A DNA stretch of 64,000 nucleotides from Mycolicibacterium brisbanense (GTDB lineage Bacteria > Actinomycetota > Actinomycetes > Mycobacteriales > Mycobacteriaceae). Numbering within the stretch: the stretch's first letter is position 1; the number at the start of each line of letters is the position of its first letter. Both the position numbers and the translations under genes were made by a program. The notes beneath the pieces were generated by a model. That model was not told the origin of the DNA, did no database searches, and saw only the letters and a program-made list of their open reading frames with translations. This document shows, piece after piece, positions 27,473-35,734 of this stretch. The DNA lies in NCBI RefSeq assembly GCF_001570425.1, contig NZ_BCSX01000003.1, positions 1 through 64,000 of the forward strand. The letters run 5' to 3'.

Positions 27473-27486
27473 TAAGCTGGCTGCTC
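27473..27486 (+). promoter_or_regulatory. -10 element and probable leaderless start of nadD
   Basis: TAAGCT (27473–27478) ends 8 nt before the nadD GTG. No RBS is seen, which fits a leaderless transcript. Confidence 0.45.
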
Positions 27487-28134
27487 GTGGCAACACGGCG
27501 CAGACTGGGTGTGATGGGTGGGACGTTCGATCCCATCCACAACGGGCACCTGGTCGCCGCCAGCGAGGTCGCCGATCTGTTCGACCTGGATGAAGTGGTG
27601 TTCGTGCCGACCGGCGAGCCCTGGCAGAAGCATGACCGCCAGGTCAGCGCCGCCGAGGACCGCTACCTCATGACGGTGATCGCCACGGCGTCCAACCCAC
27701 GGTTCTCGGTGAGCCGGGTCGACATCGACCGGGGCGGCCCCACCTACACCACCGACACGCTGCGTGACCTGAGGAAACTCAACGCCACCAGTGATCTGTA
27801 CTTCATCACCGGCGCCGATGCCCTGGCGTCGATCCTGTCCTGGCAGAACTGGGAGGACCTCTTTTCGATGGCGAAGTTCGTCGGCGTCAGCCGACCGGGC
27901 TATGAGCTCGACGGTAAGCACATCTCGGCAGCCCGTCAGGAGCTCCCACCCGACGCGCTGCAACTCGTGGAGGTGCCCGCGCTGGCGATCTCGTCGAGCG
28001 ACTGCCGTCAGCGTGCGGAGGCCTCCCGGCCCATCTGGTACCTGGTACCCGACGGGGTGGTGCAGTACGTGGCCAAGCGCGGCCTCTATACCGCGAACCC
28101 GAAGAAGGGCCACAACGGAGGGGGAGCCCGATGA
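27487..28134 (+). CDS. nadD: nicotinate-nucleotide adenylyltransferase
   Basis: Makes NaAD from NaMN and ATP, the step before NadE (encoded at 19.9 kb). 215 aa. Nucleotidyl-transferase motif [17 protein letters not shown] at the N-terminus, [10 protein letters not shown] in the middle and the [12 protein letters not shown]-binding motif near the C-terminus. GTG start without RBS after a TAAGCT box. Overlaps rsfS by 4 nt (ATGA), starting the nadD-rsfS-gpgP-octT-degV run. Confidence 0.95.
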   Translation: MATRRRLGVMGGTFDPIHNGHLVAASEVADLFDLDEVVFVPTGEPWQKHDRQVSAAEDRYLMTVIATASNPRFSVSRVDIDRGGPTYTTDTLRDLRKLNATSDLYFITGADALASILSWQNWEDLFSMAKFVGVSRPGYELDGKHISAARQELPPDALQLVEVPALAISSSDCRQRAEASRPIWYLVPDGVVQYVAKRGLYTANPKKGHNGGGAR

Positions 28135-28508
28135 CCGCCACGGCTGACGCCATCGCGATGGCCGAAGTGGCCGCCCGCGCGGCGGCCGGCAAGCTCGCCG
28201 ACGACGTCGTGGTGATCGACGTGTCCGGCCAGCTGGTCATCACCGACTGCTTCGTGATCGCCTCGGCGTCCAACGAACGTCAGGTCAATGCCATCGTGGA
28301 CGAGGTCGAGGAGAAGATGCGGCTCGCGGGATACAAGGCCGCCCGCCGTGAAGGCACCCGCGAAGGGCGCTGGACGCTGCTGGACTACATCGACATCGTC
28401 GTGCACATCCAGCATCAGGACGAACGCAATTTCTACGCCCTGGACCGCCTGTGGCGGGACTGCCCGCAGATTCCCGTCGACCTGGATCACCAGGACGCCG
28501 CCGAATGA
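28131..28508 (+). CDS. rsfS: ribosomal silencing factor RsfS
   Basis: Binds L14 on the 50S subunit and blocks 30S joining when nutrients are low. 125 aa. Family motifs: [28 protein letters not shown] and [19 protein letters not shown] overlaps the nadD stop and its own TGA overlaps the next ATG (both ATGA), so it is translationally coupled on both sides. Confidence 0.95.
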   Translation: MTATADAIAMAEVAARAAAGKLADDVVVIDVSGQLVITDCFVIASASNERQVNAIVDEVEEKMRLAGYKAARREGTREGRWTLLDYIDIVVHIQHQDERNFYALDRLWRDCPQIPVDLDHQDAAE

Positions 28509-29173
28509 GGTTCCGTCGGCTGCTGCTGCTGCGGCACGGCCAGACCGAGTACAACGCAGGCAGCCGCATGCAGGGCCAGCTCGACACCGAGCTGTCCGAT
28601 CTCGGGCGCGACCAGGCCGCCGCTGCGGCCGAGGTGCTGGCGAAACGTCAACCGCTGCTGATCGTCTCGTCGGATCTCAAACGCGCGCTCGACACCGCCA
28701 TGACGCTCGGGGACCGAGCGGGACTTCCGGTGCAGATCGACGAGCGGCTCCGCGAGACACATCTCGGGGACTGGCAGGGTTTGAACCACCTCGAGGTCGA
28801 TGCCGTGGCACCGGGTGCCCGGGCGATCTGGCGTGATGACGCCCGGTGGGCGCCGCACGGCGGCGAGAGCCGGGTCGACGTCGCCCGGCGCAGTGTCCCG
28901 CTGGTTTCGGAAATTGTTGCCACGCAGCATGAGTGGGGACTCGACGAGCCGGAGCGCCCCGTGGTGTTGGTGGCCCACGGCGGGCTCATCGCGGCGCTCA
29001 CCGCGGGGCTGCTGGGCCTGCCGGTGGACAACTGGCCGGTGCTGGGCGGCATGGGCAACGCCAGCTGGGTGCAGCTGTCCGGGCATTCCGCCGATGATGC
29101 GCCTTTCGACGACATCCGGTGGCGACTGGACGTGTGGAACGCGTCCGCGCAGGTGGCCAACGATGTCCTCTGA
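28505..29173 (+). CDS. gpgP: histidine phosphatase, glucosyl-3-phosphoglycerate phosphatase-like
   Basis: 222 aa, phosphoglycerate-mutase fold. Catalytic motif [12 protein letters not shown] (His ~10) and second His in [12 protein letters not shown] (~160). By order (rsfS–this–octT) and size it corresponds to Rv2419c GpgP, which dephosphorylates glucosyl-3-phosphoglycerate in methylglucose-lipopolysaccharide synthesis. The ATG 28505 overlaps the rsfS stop; an in-frame start at 28451 would run through rsfS. It overlaps octT by 11 nt. Confidence 0.87.
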   Translation: MRFRRLLLLRHGQTEYNAGSRMQGQLDTELSDLGRDQAAAAAEVLAKRQPLLIVSSDLKRALDTAMTLGDRAGLPVQIDERLRETHLGDWQGLNHLEVDAVAPGARAIWRDDARWAPHGGESRVDVARRSVPLVSEIVATQHEWGLDEPERPVVLVAHGGLIAALTAGLLGLPVDNWPVLGGMGNASWVQLSGHSADDAPFDDIRWRLDVWNASAQVANDVL

Positions 29174-29924
29174 GCCCACGGGCGGTCGCGCTCAGGGGCG
29201 CAGGCCGACGCTGTTGGTGTTCGCGGACTCGCTGTCCTATTTCGGCCCGACGGGTGGGTTGCCGTCGGATGATCCCAGGATCTGGCCCAATCTCGTTGCC
29301 GACCAACTCGGTTGGGATCTGGAACTCATCGGTCGCATCGGCTGGACCAGTCGAGATGTGTGGTGGGCGGCCACTCAGGACCCACGGGCCTGGGCGGCGT
29401 TGCCGCGGGCCGGCGCGGTGATCTTTGCGACCGGCGGCATGGATTCACTGCCGTCACCGCTGCCGACGGCGCTGCGGGAACTGATCCGCTATGTGCGGCC
29501 GGCGTGGCTGCGGCGGTGGGCACGCGACGGTTACGGCTGGTTGCAGCCGCGGTTGTCGCCGATCGCCCGCTCCGCCCTTCCGCCGCACGTCACCGTCGAG
29601 TATCTCGAAATGACCCGTAACGCCATCGATTTCAACCGTCCAGGGATTCCGGTGGTGGCGTCTCTGCCCTCGGTGCACATCGCCGAGACCTACGGCAAGG
29701 CCCACCACGGCCGGGAGCCGACGGTGCAGGCCATCACGGCATGGGCCGAGGAACACGATGTGCCGTTGGTGGATCTGAAAGCGGCCGTCGCCGACGAGGT
29801 TCTCGGTGGGCGCGGCAACCCCGATGGCATTCACTGGAACTTCGAGGCACATCGCGCGGTGGCGGAGTCGATGCTCAAGGCTCTCGCGACAGCGGGTGTC
29901 CCACAACAGAATTCCGCTGACTGA
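29163..29924 (+). CDS. octT: diglucosylglycerate octanoyltransferase (SGNH fold)
   Basis: 253 aa, GDSL/SGNH-type acyl esterase fold: block [10 protein letters not shown] (nucleophile Ser), block III-like ATGGMDSLP, block V NPDGIHWN (Asp, His). By order after gpgP it corresponds to Rv2418c OctT, which octanoylates diglucosylglycerate, an early step of methylglucose-lipopolysaccharide synthesis. The ATG at 29163 lies inside the 3' end of gpgP (11-nt overlap), so the two are coupled. Function is assigned by synteny plus fold. Confidence 0.82.
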   Translation: MSSEPTGGRAQGRRPTLLVFADSLSYFGPTGGLPSDDPRIWPNLVADQLGWDLELIGRIGWTSRDVWWAATQDPRAWAALPRAGAVIFATGGMDSLPSPLPTALRELIRYVRPAWLRRWARDGYGWLQPRLSPIARSALPPHVTVEYLEMTRNAIDFNRPGIPVVASLPSVHIAETYGKAHHGREPTVQAITAWAEEHDVPLVDLKAAVADEVLGGRGNPDGIHWNFEAHRAVAESMLKALATAGVPQQNSAD

Positions 29925-29926
29925 CG

Positions 29927-30769
29927 ATGGCTGTCGTGGTGGTGACGGACTCGTCGTCGCGGCTGCGGTCCGACCTGCGTGACGATCTGGCGATCCGGCA
30001 GGTTCCGCTGCACATCCTCGATGACGGCACCGACCTGCGTGACGGCGTGGACCCGCTCCCGCACGACATCCACGATCGGGCCCGCGTGACCACGGCAGGG
30101 GCGTCGCCCGCCGAGCTTGCGGCCACCTACCGGCAGGCGCTGGCCGACAGTGACGGCGATGGCGTTGTCGCGGTGCATATCTCGGCGGCGCTGTCGAGCA
30201 CCTACAGTTCGGCGGCGTTGGCGGCGCGGGAATTCGGCCATGCGGTGCGGGTGGTCAATTCGCGGTCGGCGGCCATGGGGGTGGGTTTCGTCGCACTCGC
30301 CGCGGCCCGCTCGGCCCGCACGGGCGCCGCACTCGACGAGGTCGAGGCGGCGGCTCGCGCCGCAGTGCCACGGGGGCATGCGTTCATCGTCGTACATCGG
30401 CTGGACAACCTGCGCCGCAGCGGTCGCCTCGGCACCGCGGCATCCTGGTTGGGTACCGCGCTGTCACTCAATCCGCTGCTGCGGATGGATGTCGACGGTC
30501 GCCTGGTGCTTTCGCAGCGCATCCGCACCGTGTCGAAAGCCCATGCCGCACTTGTGGATCAGGTTGTCGAGGTGATCGGAGACCGTCCGGCCGGCATCGC
30601 GGTGCACCACGTCGACAATGCCGCAGGCGCCGACGCGATCGGCGTCGCGCTCAGTGAGCGGCTGCCGCAGCTGAAGCCGCCGATGGTGACCGACATGGGC
30701 GCGGTGCTCGGCGTGCACGTCGGTGCCGGTGCGGTCGGGGTGTGCGTGTCGCTCGACAATACCGAGTGA
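29927..30769 (+). CDS. DegV family fatty-acid-binding protein
   Basis: 280 aa. Starts VVVVTDSSSRL, followed by TTAGASPAELAATYR and HISAALSSTYSSA, with VHRLDNLRRSGRLG in the C-terminal domain, all typical of DegV/FakB proteins that present fatty acids to a kinase. No fakA-like kinase is adjacent. Corresponds to Rv2417c. It starts 2 nt after octT, which suggests co-transcription and a link to acylation. Confidence 0.9.
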   Translation: MAVVVVTDSSSRLRSDLRDDLAIRQVPLHILDDGTDLRDGVDPLPHDIHDRARVTTAGASPAELAATYRQALADSDGDGVVAVHISAALSSTYSSAALAAREFGHAVRVVNSRSAAMGVGFVALAAARSARTGAALDEVEAAARAAVPRGHAFIVVHRLDNLRRSGRLGTAASWLGTALSLNPLLRMDVDGRLVLSQRIRTVSKAHAALVDQVVEVIGDRPAGIAVHHVDNAAGADAIGVALSERLPQLKPPMVTDMGAVLGVHVGAGAVGVCVSLDNTE

Positions 30770-30790
30770 ACCGTTAGTCTCCACTTACGG

Positions 30791-30829
30791 TTGACGAGAA
30801 AATATCGGTAAGTCTAGACTTACCGATAT
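30791..30829 (+). promoter_or_regulatory. arsR promoter with perfect 28-bp operator
   Basis: TTGACG (30791–30796), 18-nt spacer and TAGACT (30815–30820) form a near-consensus promoter; the start falls on the arsR ATG (30828), so the mRNA should be leaderless. Positions 30802–30829 are a perfect palindrome (13-nt arms around TA; half site GGTAAGTC), covering spacer, -10 and start. A second dyad AACCGT/ACGGTT (30769–30774/30787–30792) lies just upstream. Confidence 0.8.
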
Positions 30830-31154
30830 GGCATCCGCTGCCGCTGTCCTCGATGCACTCGGGGATCACACCCGCCGGTCCATTCTGGAGATTCTCTCGG
30901 AGGGGCCGGTTGCAGTCGGGGTGCTGGCAGACCAGCTGCCGGTATCTCGTCCTGCGGTCTCCCAACATCTGCGCGTGCTCAAGGATGCCGAGCTGGTCGT
31001 GGAATCGGTGGTCGGCACCCGCAGGCTGTATCGCATCGACCGAGCGGGGTTGACCGTGGTGCGCCGCTACCTCGATCGGTTCTGGGAGACCACGCTCGAC
31101 AATTTCGCATTGCTGGCAGAAGCCGAGGCCGAGAAGCGACGTGAGGAGAAATGA
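30828..31154 (+). CDS. ArsR/SmtB-family winged-helix regulator
   Basis: 108 aa. wHTH seen as LGDHTRRSILEILSEGPVAVGVLADQLPVSRPAVSQHLRVLKDAELV (~8–55). There is no metal-binding CxC motif (no ELCVC), so it is probably not a metal sensor; it belongs to the ArsR type often paired with SRPBCC (AHSA1) proteins. ATG 30828 overlaps its own operator. Its stop overlaps the SRPBCC start by 4 nt (ATGA). Confidence 0.88.
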   Translation: MASAAAVLDALGDHTRRSILEILSEGPVAVGVLADQLPVSRPAVSQHLRVLKDAELVVESVVGTRRLYRIDRAGLTVVRRYLDRFWETTLDNFALLAEAEAEKRREEK

Positions 31155-31642
31155 TGGACACCCAATCAGCTGCTGAGCTGGAGGTGACGCGGTCTGTGAC
31201 CGTGCCGTTGAGCCGCGAGCGAACGTTCGAATTGTTCACCGCCCGGATCGGCGAATATTGGCCACGCGAGCACTCGATCGGCACTGCGCCCCAAGTCGAC
31301 GTGATACTCGAACCGCACGCCGGTGGCCGGTGGTTCGAGCGTGGCGAAGACGGCAGCGAATGTGACTGGGGCCGAGTCGTGGCGTGGGAGCCGCCGAGCC
31401 GGGTGGTCCTGTTGTGGCAACTCGATGCCGACTGGAAGTTCAATCCCGACTTCGAAACCGAAGTCGAGGTGACGTTCACAGCAGTGGAGCCGGGACGCAC
31501 CCGACTCGATCTGACGCACCGCAACCTGGACCGCTACGGCGAGCGTGCCGGACAGATGCGGTCGGCCTTCGAATCGCCCGATGGTTGGACCGGAATCCTC
31601 GACCGTTTCGTCGGTCGCGCCGAGGAGATTGCGGCGCAATAA
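31151..31642 (+). CDS. SRPBCC/AHSA1 domain protein
   Basis: 163 aa, START-like hydrophobic-ligand-binding fold. Seen: VTVPLSRERTFELFTARIGEYWP, GGRWFERGEDGSECDWGRVVAWEPPSRVVLLWQL, and the C-terminal GWTGILDRFVGRAEE helix. Fused in one operon with the ArsR gene (ATGA overlap), a frequent pairing in actinobacteria in which the SRPBCC protein may sense or bind a ligand. An ATG one codon later (31154) is equally possible. Function unknown. Confidence 0.85.
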   Translation: MMDTQSAAELEVTRSVTVPLSRERTFELFTARIGEYWPREHSIGTAPQVDVILEPHAGGRWFERGEDGSECDWGRVVAWEPPSRVVLLWQLDADWKFNPDFETEVEVTFTAVEPGRTRLDLTHRNLDRYGERAGQMRSAFESPDGWTGILDRFVGRAEEIAAQ

Positions 31643-31655
31643 GTTTCGCTGCAGG

Positions 31656-32708
31656 TCAGCCCGCGAAGCGTCCTGTCACCGGCGGCAGGTCCTTGAGGGT
31701 GAGGATGCCCGGTGCCGCGGCGACCACGGCAGGCACGGCATTGGTCACGGGCAGCGCCGTGTAGATCATGCCCAGCCCGTTGAGACTGACCTCGCTCCAG
31801 TCCTTGGAGGGCAGGCAGTACACCACGGTGCGCATGTTGGGGACGCCGAACACTTGGATCACGTGACCGTGCGCCACGGGCTTCGGCGGTGTGACGTGGT
31901 TGCCCATGATCCAGTTGAATCCGACGCTGACCACATTCTTCTCGCCGACCCAACCGCGGTGGTAGCCGTACACGCTGGCCACGGTGCCCTTCGGGATCTG
32001 CATGAACCCCAGATCGGTGTCATCGGTGGCGGCGGTGAACTGCACGTCGAAGGTGATCCGGTCCAGCTCTGCACCGATGGCGTCGGCCATCATCGCGGCC
32101 GACTCGGCGAACACCTCACTCTCGCGGCGCACACTCTCGGCCAAGCCGGGCGTCTGCGGATCCTGCCCGAATCCCATCGCGGCCATCGTTCCTGCGGACT
32201 CGTAGACGCCGCAGTCGACCGATTCGGTGATACGGATTTCGTCGACGCGTTCGCACGCGCTGCTGAGCACCATGCCGACCATGTTGGTCAATCCGGGGTG
32301 TGCGCCGCTGCCGAATATGGTGGAATTTCCTGCCTCACAGGCCTTTTGGATACGCGCGCGATCTTCAGGCGTGTGCTTTCCGCCGGTGATCCACGCCGCA
32401 CTCGAGCAGACGTTGATCCCCGATTCCAGCAGCCTCACCAACTCGTCGATGCTCGGCCAGATCGGGTTGTAGCAGCAGGCGTCCGGCTTGAGCGCGATGA
32501 GATCGTCGATCGAGTTGGTGGCTTTGATGCCCGTCGGTTGCGGCCATCCGGCGAGCTCGGCGGCGTCGACGCCGACCTTGTCGGCCCCGTACGCGTACAC
32601 CCCGACCAGCTCCATGTCGTCACGGCCGATGATCGCGTGCAGCGAGCGCCTTCCGATGTTGCCGGTGGTCCACTGGATGACCCGGAGCGGTCGGGGTGTT
32701 GCGGTCAT
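31656..32708 (-). CDS. DapB-fold NAD(P)H-dependent oxidoreductase
   Basis: 350 aa. Rossmann start VIQWTTGNIGRRSLHAIIG, then ELVGVYAYGADKVG and a central segment GAHPGLTNMVGMVLS, matching the group annotated as dihydrodipicolinate reductase-like or amine dehydrogenase (2,4-diaminopentanoate dehydrogenase-like). The true DapB catalytic HHRxK motif is absent, so it is not the lysine-pathway enzyme. The ATG 32708 has RBS GAGGAGA. Convergent with the SRPBCC gene (13-nt gap). Substrate unknown. Confidence 0.78.
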   Translation of the reverse strand: MTATPRPLRVIQWTTGNIGRRSLHAIIGRDDMELVGVYAYGADKVGVDAAELAGWPQPTGIKATNSIDDLIALKPDACCYNPIWPSIDELVRLLESGINVCSSAAWITGGKHTPEDRARIQKACEAGNSTIFGSGAHPGLTNMVGMVLSSACERVDEIRITESVDCGVYESAGTMAAMGFGQDPQTPGLAESVRRESEVFAESAAMMADAIGAELDRITFDVQFTAATDDTDLGFMQIPKGTVASVYGYHRGWVGEKNVVSVGFNWIMGNHVTPPKPVAHGHVIQVFGVPNMRTVVYCLPSKDWSEVSLNGLGMIYTALPVTNAVPAVVAAAPGILTLKDLPPVTGRFAG

Positions 32709-32839
32709 GGATCGTCTCCTCGGTGAGTCTGCACTGGTGTAGTAGACACTATCGACGCTGTGTTCACTCGTCGTCGCCCCCGGCAAGATTGCCCTGGCGG
32801 CGCGAGCGCGCGCGTCGCACAATCGGATAGAGGTCCACA

Positions 32840-33709
32840 GTGACGGATCGAGGTCTGATCATGGACATGCTCTATTCCCTCGGCGCGGCCGGCGCCGTCC
32901 TTCTGATCCTGCTCTGGGTCGGCGTCAGCAACATCCGCGTGGTCAAGCAGTACGAGCGCGGGGTGGTGTTCCGGTTCGGCCGGGTACAGGATCAGGTCCG
33001 TAGTCCCGGGCTGACCATGCTGATCCCGGTCGCCGACCGGCTGCAGAAGGTCAACACGCAGATCATCACCATGCCGGTCCCGGCGCAGGACGGCATCACC
33101 CGCGACAACGTGACGGTGCGGGTCGACGCGGTGATCTACTTCAACGTCGTCGACCCGGTGCGCGCGGTGGTCGATGTGCAGGACTACATGTCGGCGATCG
33201 GTCAGGTCGCGCAGACGTCGCTGCGGTCGATCATCGGCAAGAGCAATCTGGACGATCTGCTGTCCAACCGCGAACACCTCAACCAGGGTCTGGAACTGCT
33301 CATCGACAGTCCCGCGTTGGGCTGGGGCATCCATATCGACCGGGTGGAGATCAAGGACGTGGTACTCCCGGACTCGATGAAGCGCTCGATCGCCCGGCAA
33401 GCCGAAGCCGAGCGTGAGCGGCGCGCCCGCGTGATCACCGCCGACGGCGAACTGCAGGCCTCCGAAAAGCTCGCGGCGGCAGCCGATGTGATGGCCGCCG
33501 AGCCCGCCGCCCTGCAACTGCGACTGTTGGAGACTGTCGTCGAAGTGGCTGCGGAGAAGAACTCCACCGTGGTGCTGCCGTTCCCGGTTGAACTGCTGCG
33601 GTTCCTGGAGCGGGCGACGCCGCCGCACCGGCCCAGTGTGCCCGACGACGCCCGCGGCATCGCGCTCGAAGAGCCGTTGCCCAGCCGGATTTCCGCACCC
33701 GGTACTTGA
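32840..33709 (+). CDS. slipin / SPFH-domain membrane protein
   Basis: 289 aa. One N-terminal hydrophobic helix (~9–30), then a band-7/SPFH domain: VVKQYERGVVFRFGRV, GLTMLIPVADRLQKVN, and the C-terminal coiled region SIARQAEAERERRARVITADGE. Slipins form membrane microdomain scaffolds and are often next to a NfeD protease partner; none is adjacent here. GTG 32840 is used; a second possible start is ATG 32861, just before the hydrophobic helix. Confidence 0.88.
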   Translation: MTDRGLIMDMLYSLGAAGAVLLILLWVGVSNIRVVKQYERGVVFRFGRVQDQVRSPGLTMLIPVADRLQKVNTQIITMPVPAQDGITRDNVTVRVDAVIYFNVVDPVRAVVDVQDYMSAIGQVAQTSLRSIIGKSNLDDLLSNREHLNQGLELLIDSPALGWGIHIDRVEIKDVVLPDSMKRSIARQAEAERERRARVITADGELQASEKLAAAADVMAAEPAALQLRLLETVVEVAAEKNSTVVLPFPVELLRFLERATPPHRPSVPDDARGIALEEPLPSRISAPGT

Positions 33710-33779
33710 GTGTTGAACCATTGTCCTTCGGCTGCCGTGTCTGGAAGGAGTGTCCGGACCACAACTCTTGGGAGCCGAA

Positions 33780-34832
33780 GTGTATGCACGTGTCCACTCA
33801 GCCGTTCTGTCCACCGTCACCGCCGCATCGATCGGTGCGGTCGCCATCGCCCCGGTGACGCCACCCGCGCAACTCGTGGCGCCCCGCGTCGTCGGTGAGC
33901 AGGTCCGGCTCGCGGCCGCCCCGGCGTTCGGTGCCATCCCCATCGCGTTCCTGCAGAACCAGGCGACCTATTGCAGCCTGATCTGTCCGTTCCTGGTCCA
34001 GGGCGCGGTGACGGTACCGCTCGGCGTGGTGCAGGCGCCCGTCGCGTTCCTGAATTCCCTGGGCGCCAACGGTTCTCTGACCCGTGCGATCGGAGCGGCG
34101 GCCGCGGCGGTGACGGGCCCGGCCAACACGGCGGCCGAGGGCATCATCCTCAACGACGTGTTCCATGTGGTGCCCAAGGCCTTCAACAACCTGGAAGTCA
34201 CCGTGGTGCAGCTGTCCGACGTCGGGGCGGCGCTGCTCACCCCGGGCCAGTTGCCTGCGGCGATCGACACGGCCCGCCAGACGATCCTGACGGCGCTGCA
34301 CCAACCGCTGCCGCCACCGGACCCGTCCCAGACCGGCGCCCACACGCTGCCGCAGGTGGTGGCTGTGGAGGCCATCAAGGTCAGTGCCGCGGTCGCCTTC
34401 CAGGCCGGTGAGCTGGTGCTGCTCGGTGTCGTACAGACCGCGAACGCCGGTGCGCAGGCGCTGGCCGAGACCGGCAATCCCGTCGCCGCGGTCGAAGCCG
34501 CCGCGAACCAGGCCGCCGATGTGGTCCACGTGGCCTCGACCATCGTCAAGGACTCCGTCGACACCGCGGTGACGAACATCCGCGCCGCGGCCGCACACGA
34601 GTTCCCGGCAACGCATTCGGTGGGGCTCCCGGTCGCGGCACCGAAGTCGCACGCGTCGCCCGCCGAGGTCGACACGGGCAACGCCGTGAAGCCCGCCAAG
34701 CCGCTGACGGCACGTCCCGCGATCGACCGGGTCAACCGCGTGGTCAAATCCGTCGCGGACGTGCAGTCGAAGGCGTTGCACCCCAACACGTCCGATTCGG
34801 CGACGGGCCGCAAGGGGCGGCACGCGCGGTAG
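33780..34832 (+). CDS. Ala/Val-rich exported protein of unknown function
   Basis: 350 aa, not recognised beyond resemblance to mycobacterial alanine-rich secreted proteins. From GTG 33780 the N-terminus is short and basic, then hydrophobic (LSTVTAASIGAVAIAP), like a signal peptide. A Cys pair (YCSLIC) lies near residue 65; the middle is Ala/Val-rich amphipathic helix and the C-terminus is Lys/Pro-rich with a basic end. GGGAG lies about 6 nt before 33780; the upstream GTG at 33750 abuts AAGGAG with no spacing. It is not a PE or PPE protein by its N-terminus. Confidence 0.7.
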   Translation: MYARVHSAVLSTVTAASIGAVAIAPVTPPAQLVAPRVVGEQVRLAAAPAFGAIPIAFLQNQATYCSLICPFLVQGAVTVPLGVVQAPVAFLNSLGANGSLTRAIGAAAAAVTGPANTAAEGIILNDVFHVVPKAFNNLEVTVVQLSDVGAALLTPGQLPAAIDTARQTILTALHQPLPPPDPSQTGAHTLPQVVAVEAIKVSAAVAFQAGELVLLGVVQTANAGAQALAETGNPVAAVEAAANQAADVVHVASTIVKDSVDTAVTNIRAAAAHEFPATHSVGLPVAAPKSHASPAEVDTGNAVKPAKPLTARPAIDRVNRVVKSVADVQSKALHPNTSDSATGRKGRHAR

Positions 34833-34859
34833 TTATCCACAAAGCTGAGTTCATCCACA
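34833..34859. promoter_or_regulatory. two DnaA-box-like sequences upstream of comEA
   Basis: TTATCCACA (34833–34841) matches the DnaA box consensus TT(A/G)TCCACA exactly; TCATCCACA (34851–34859) differs at one position. They lie 18 nt apart in the same orientation in the 89-nt gap before comEA-comEC-holA. Confidence 0.5.
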
Positions 34860-34921
34860 GCCGGCACACTTTCGGGCCCGCGGCGGGCCGATTCGTCCGT
34901 GCGCGTACCTACCGTCGTGGC

Positions 34922-35734
34922 ATGTCCACCGAACTGCCCGAGCAGCGGCTGCGTCGCCGGCTGACGCCTGCTGATCCGGTCGCCGATGATCCTGATCCTG
35001 AGCCAACCGCCCCGCCGGACAGTGCACTGGCCCGTTGGCTGCCCGACACCCCACCCGACGGACCGTCGGGCTGGCTGGCAGCCGCGCGCGCCGATCCGGG
35101 ACGAGCCGGGGCCGTGGGACTGGCCGTGGTCGGTGTGTTGGCCGTCCTCGTCACCGTCTTCACCTTGGTGCGGGACAAGCCGCCACCGGTAACTGCGGCG
35201 AATCTGCCTCCGGTGCAGATGGTTTCGTCTGCGAGTGCGACACCGAGCGCCGCCGCGGGGCCGGTCGTGGTCAGCGTCGTGGGCCTGGTTCAGAAACCGG
35301 GGCTGGTCACCCTGGACGCCGGAGCGCGCATCGCCGACGCCCTCACCGCGGCCGGCGGTCCGCTCGATGGTGCCGATCTGGTCGGGCTGAACATGGCGCG
35401 CCGTCTCACCGATGGCGAACAGGTCGTGGTCGGAATCGCTGCACCACCGGGCAGGCCGACCACGATGGGCAGCTCGGTGACCGGCGGCAGCACCGGGGCA
35501 TCGACCGCGAGCGCGACGCCGGCTGCCGGTCACGGGCCGGCCGGGCCGGTGGATCTCAACACCGCGACCGTCGAGCAGCTCGACGCGTTGCCCGGGGTCG
35601 GACCCGTGACGGCGGCCGCCATCGTTGCGTGGCGCGACACGCATGGTCGGTTCGGCAGCGTGGATCAGCTCGGCGAGGTCGACGGGATCGGCCCGGCGCG
35701 GCTGGAGAAACTACGGCCGCTGGTCCGCGTGTGA
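34922..35734 (+). CDS. comEA: ComEA-type helix-hairpin-helix DNA-binding protein
   Basis: 270 aa. Cytoplasmic Pro/Asp-rich N-terminus, one transmembrane helix (~62–83), then a SLBB domain (VSVVGLVQKPGLVTLDAGARIADALTAAGG, ~115–170), and a C-terminal double HhH (VDLNTATVEQLDALPGVGPV and GRFGSVDQLGEVDGIGPARL, ~200–268). Thought to bind incoming DNA outside the membrane for transfer to ComEC. Its TGA overlaps the comEC GTG (GTGA). Corresponds to Rv2415c. Confidence 0.93.
   Translation: MSTELPEQRLRRRLTPADPVADDPDPEPTAPPDSALARWLPDTPPDGPSGWLAAARADPGRAGAVGLAVVGVLAVLVTVFTLVRDKPPPVTAANLPPVQMVSSASATPSAAAGPVVVSVVGLVQKPGLVTLDAGARIADALTAAGGPLDGADLVGLNMARRLTDGEQVVVGIAAPPGRPTTMGSSVTGGSTGASTASATPAAGHGPAGPVDLNTATVEQLDALPGVGPVTAAAIVAWRDTHGRFGSVDQLGEVDGIGPARLEKLRPLVRV

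Noticed and set aside
33798..34823. 341-codon antisense frame opposite the Ala-rich exported protein
   Set aside because: Arg/Gly/Val-rich shadow without motifs; the plus-strand frame has a signal peptide and RBS, though its own function is unknown.
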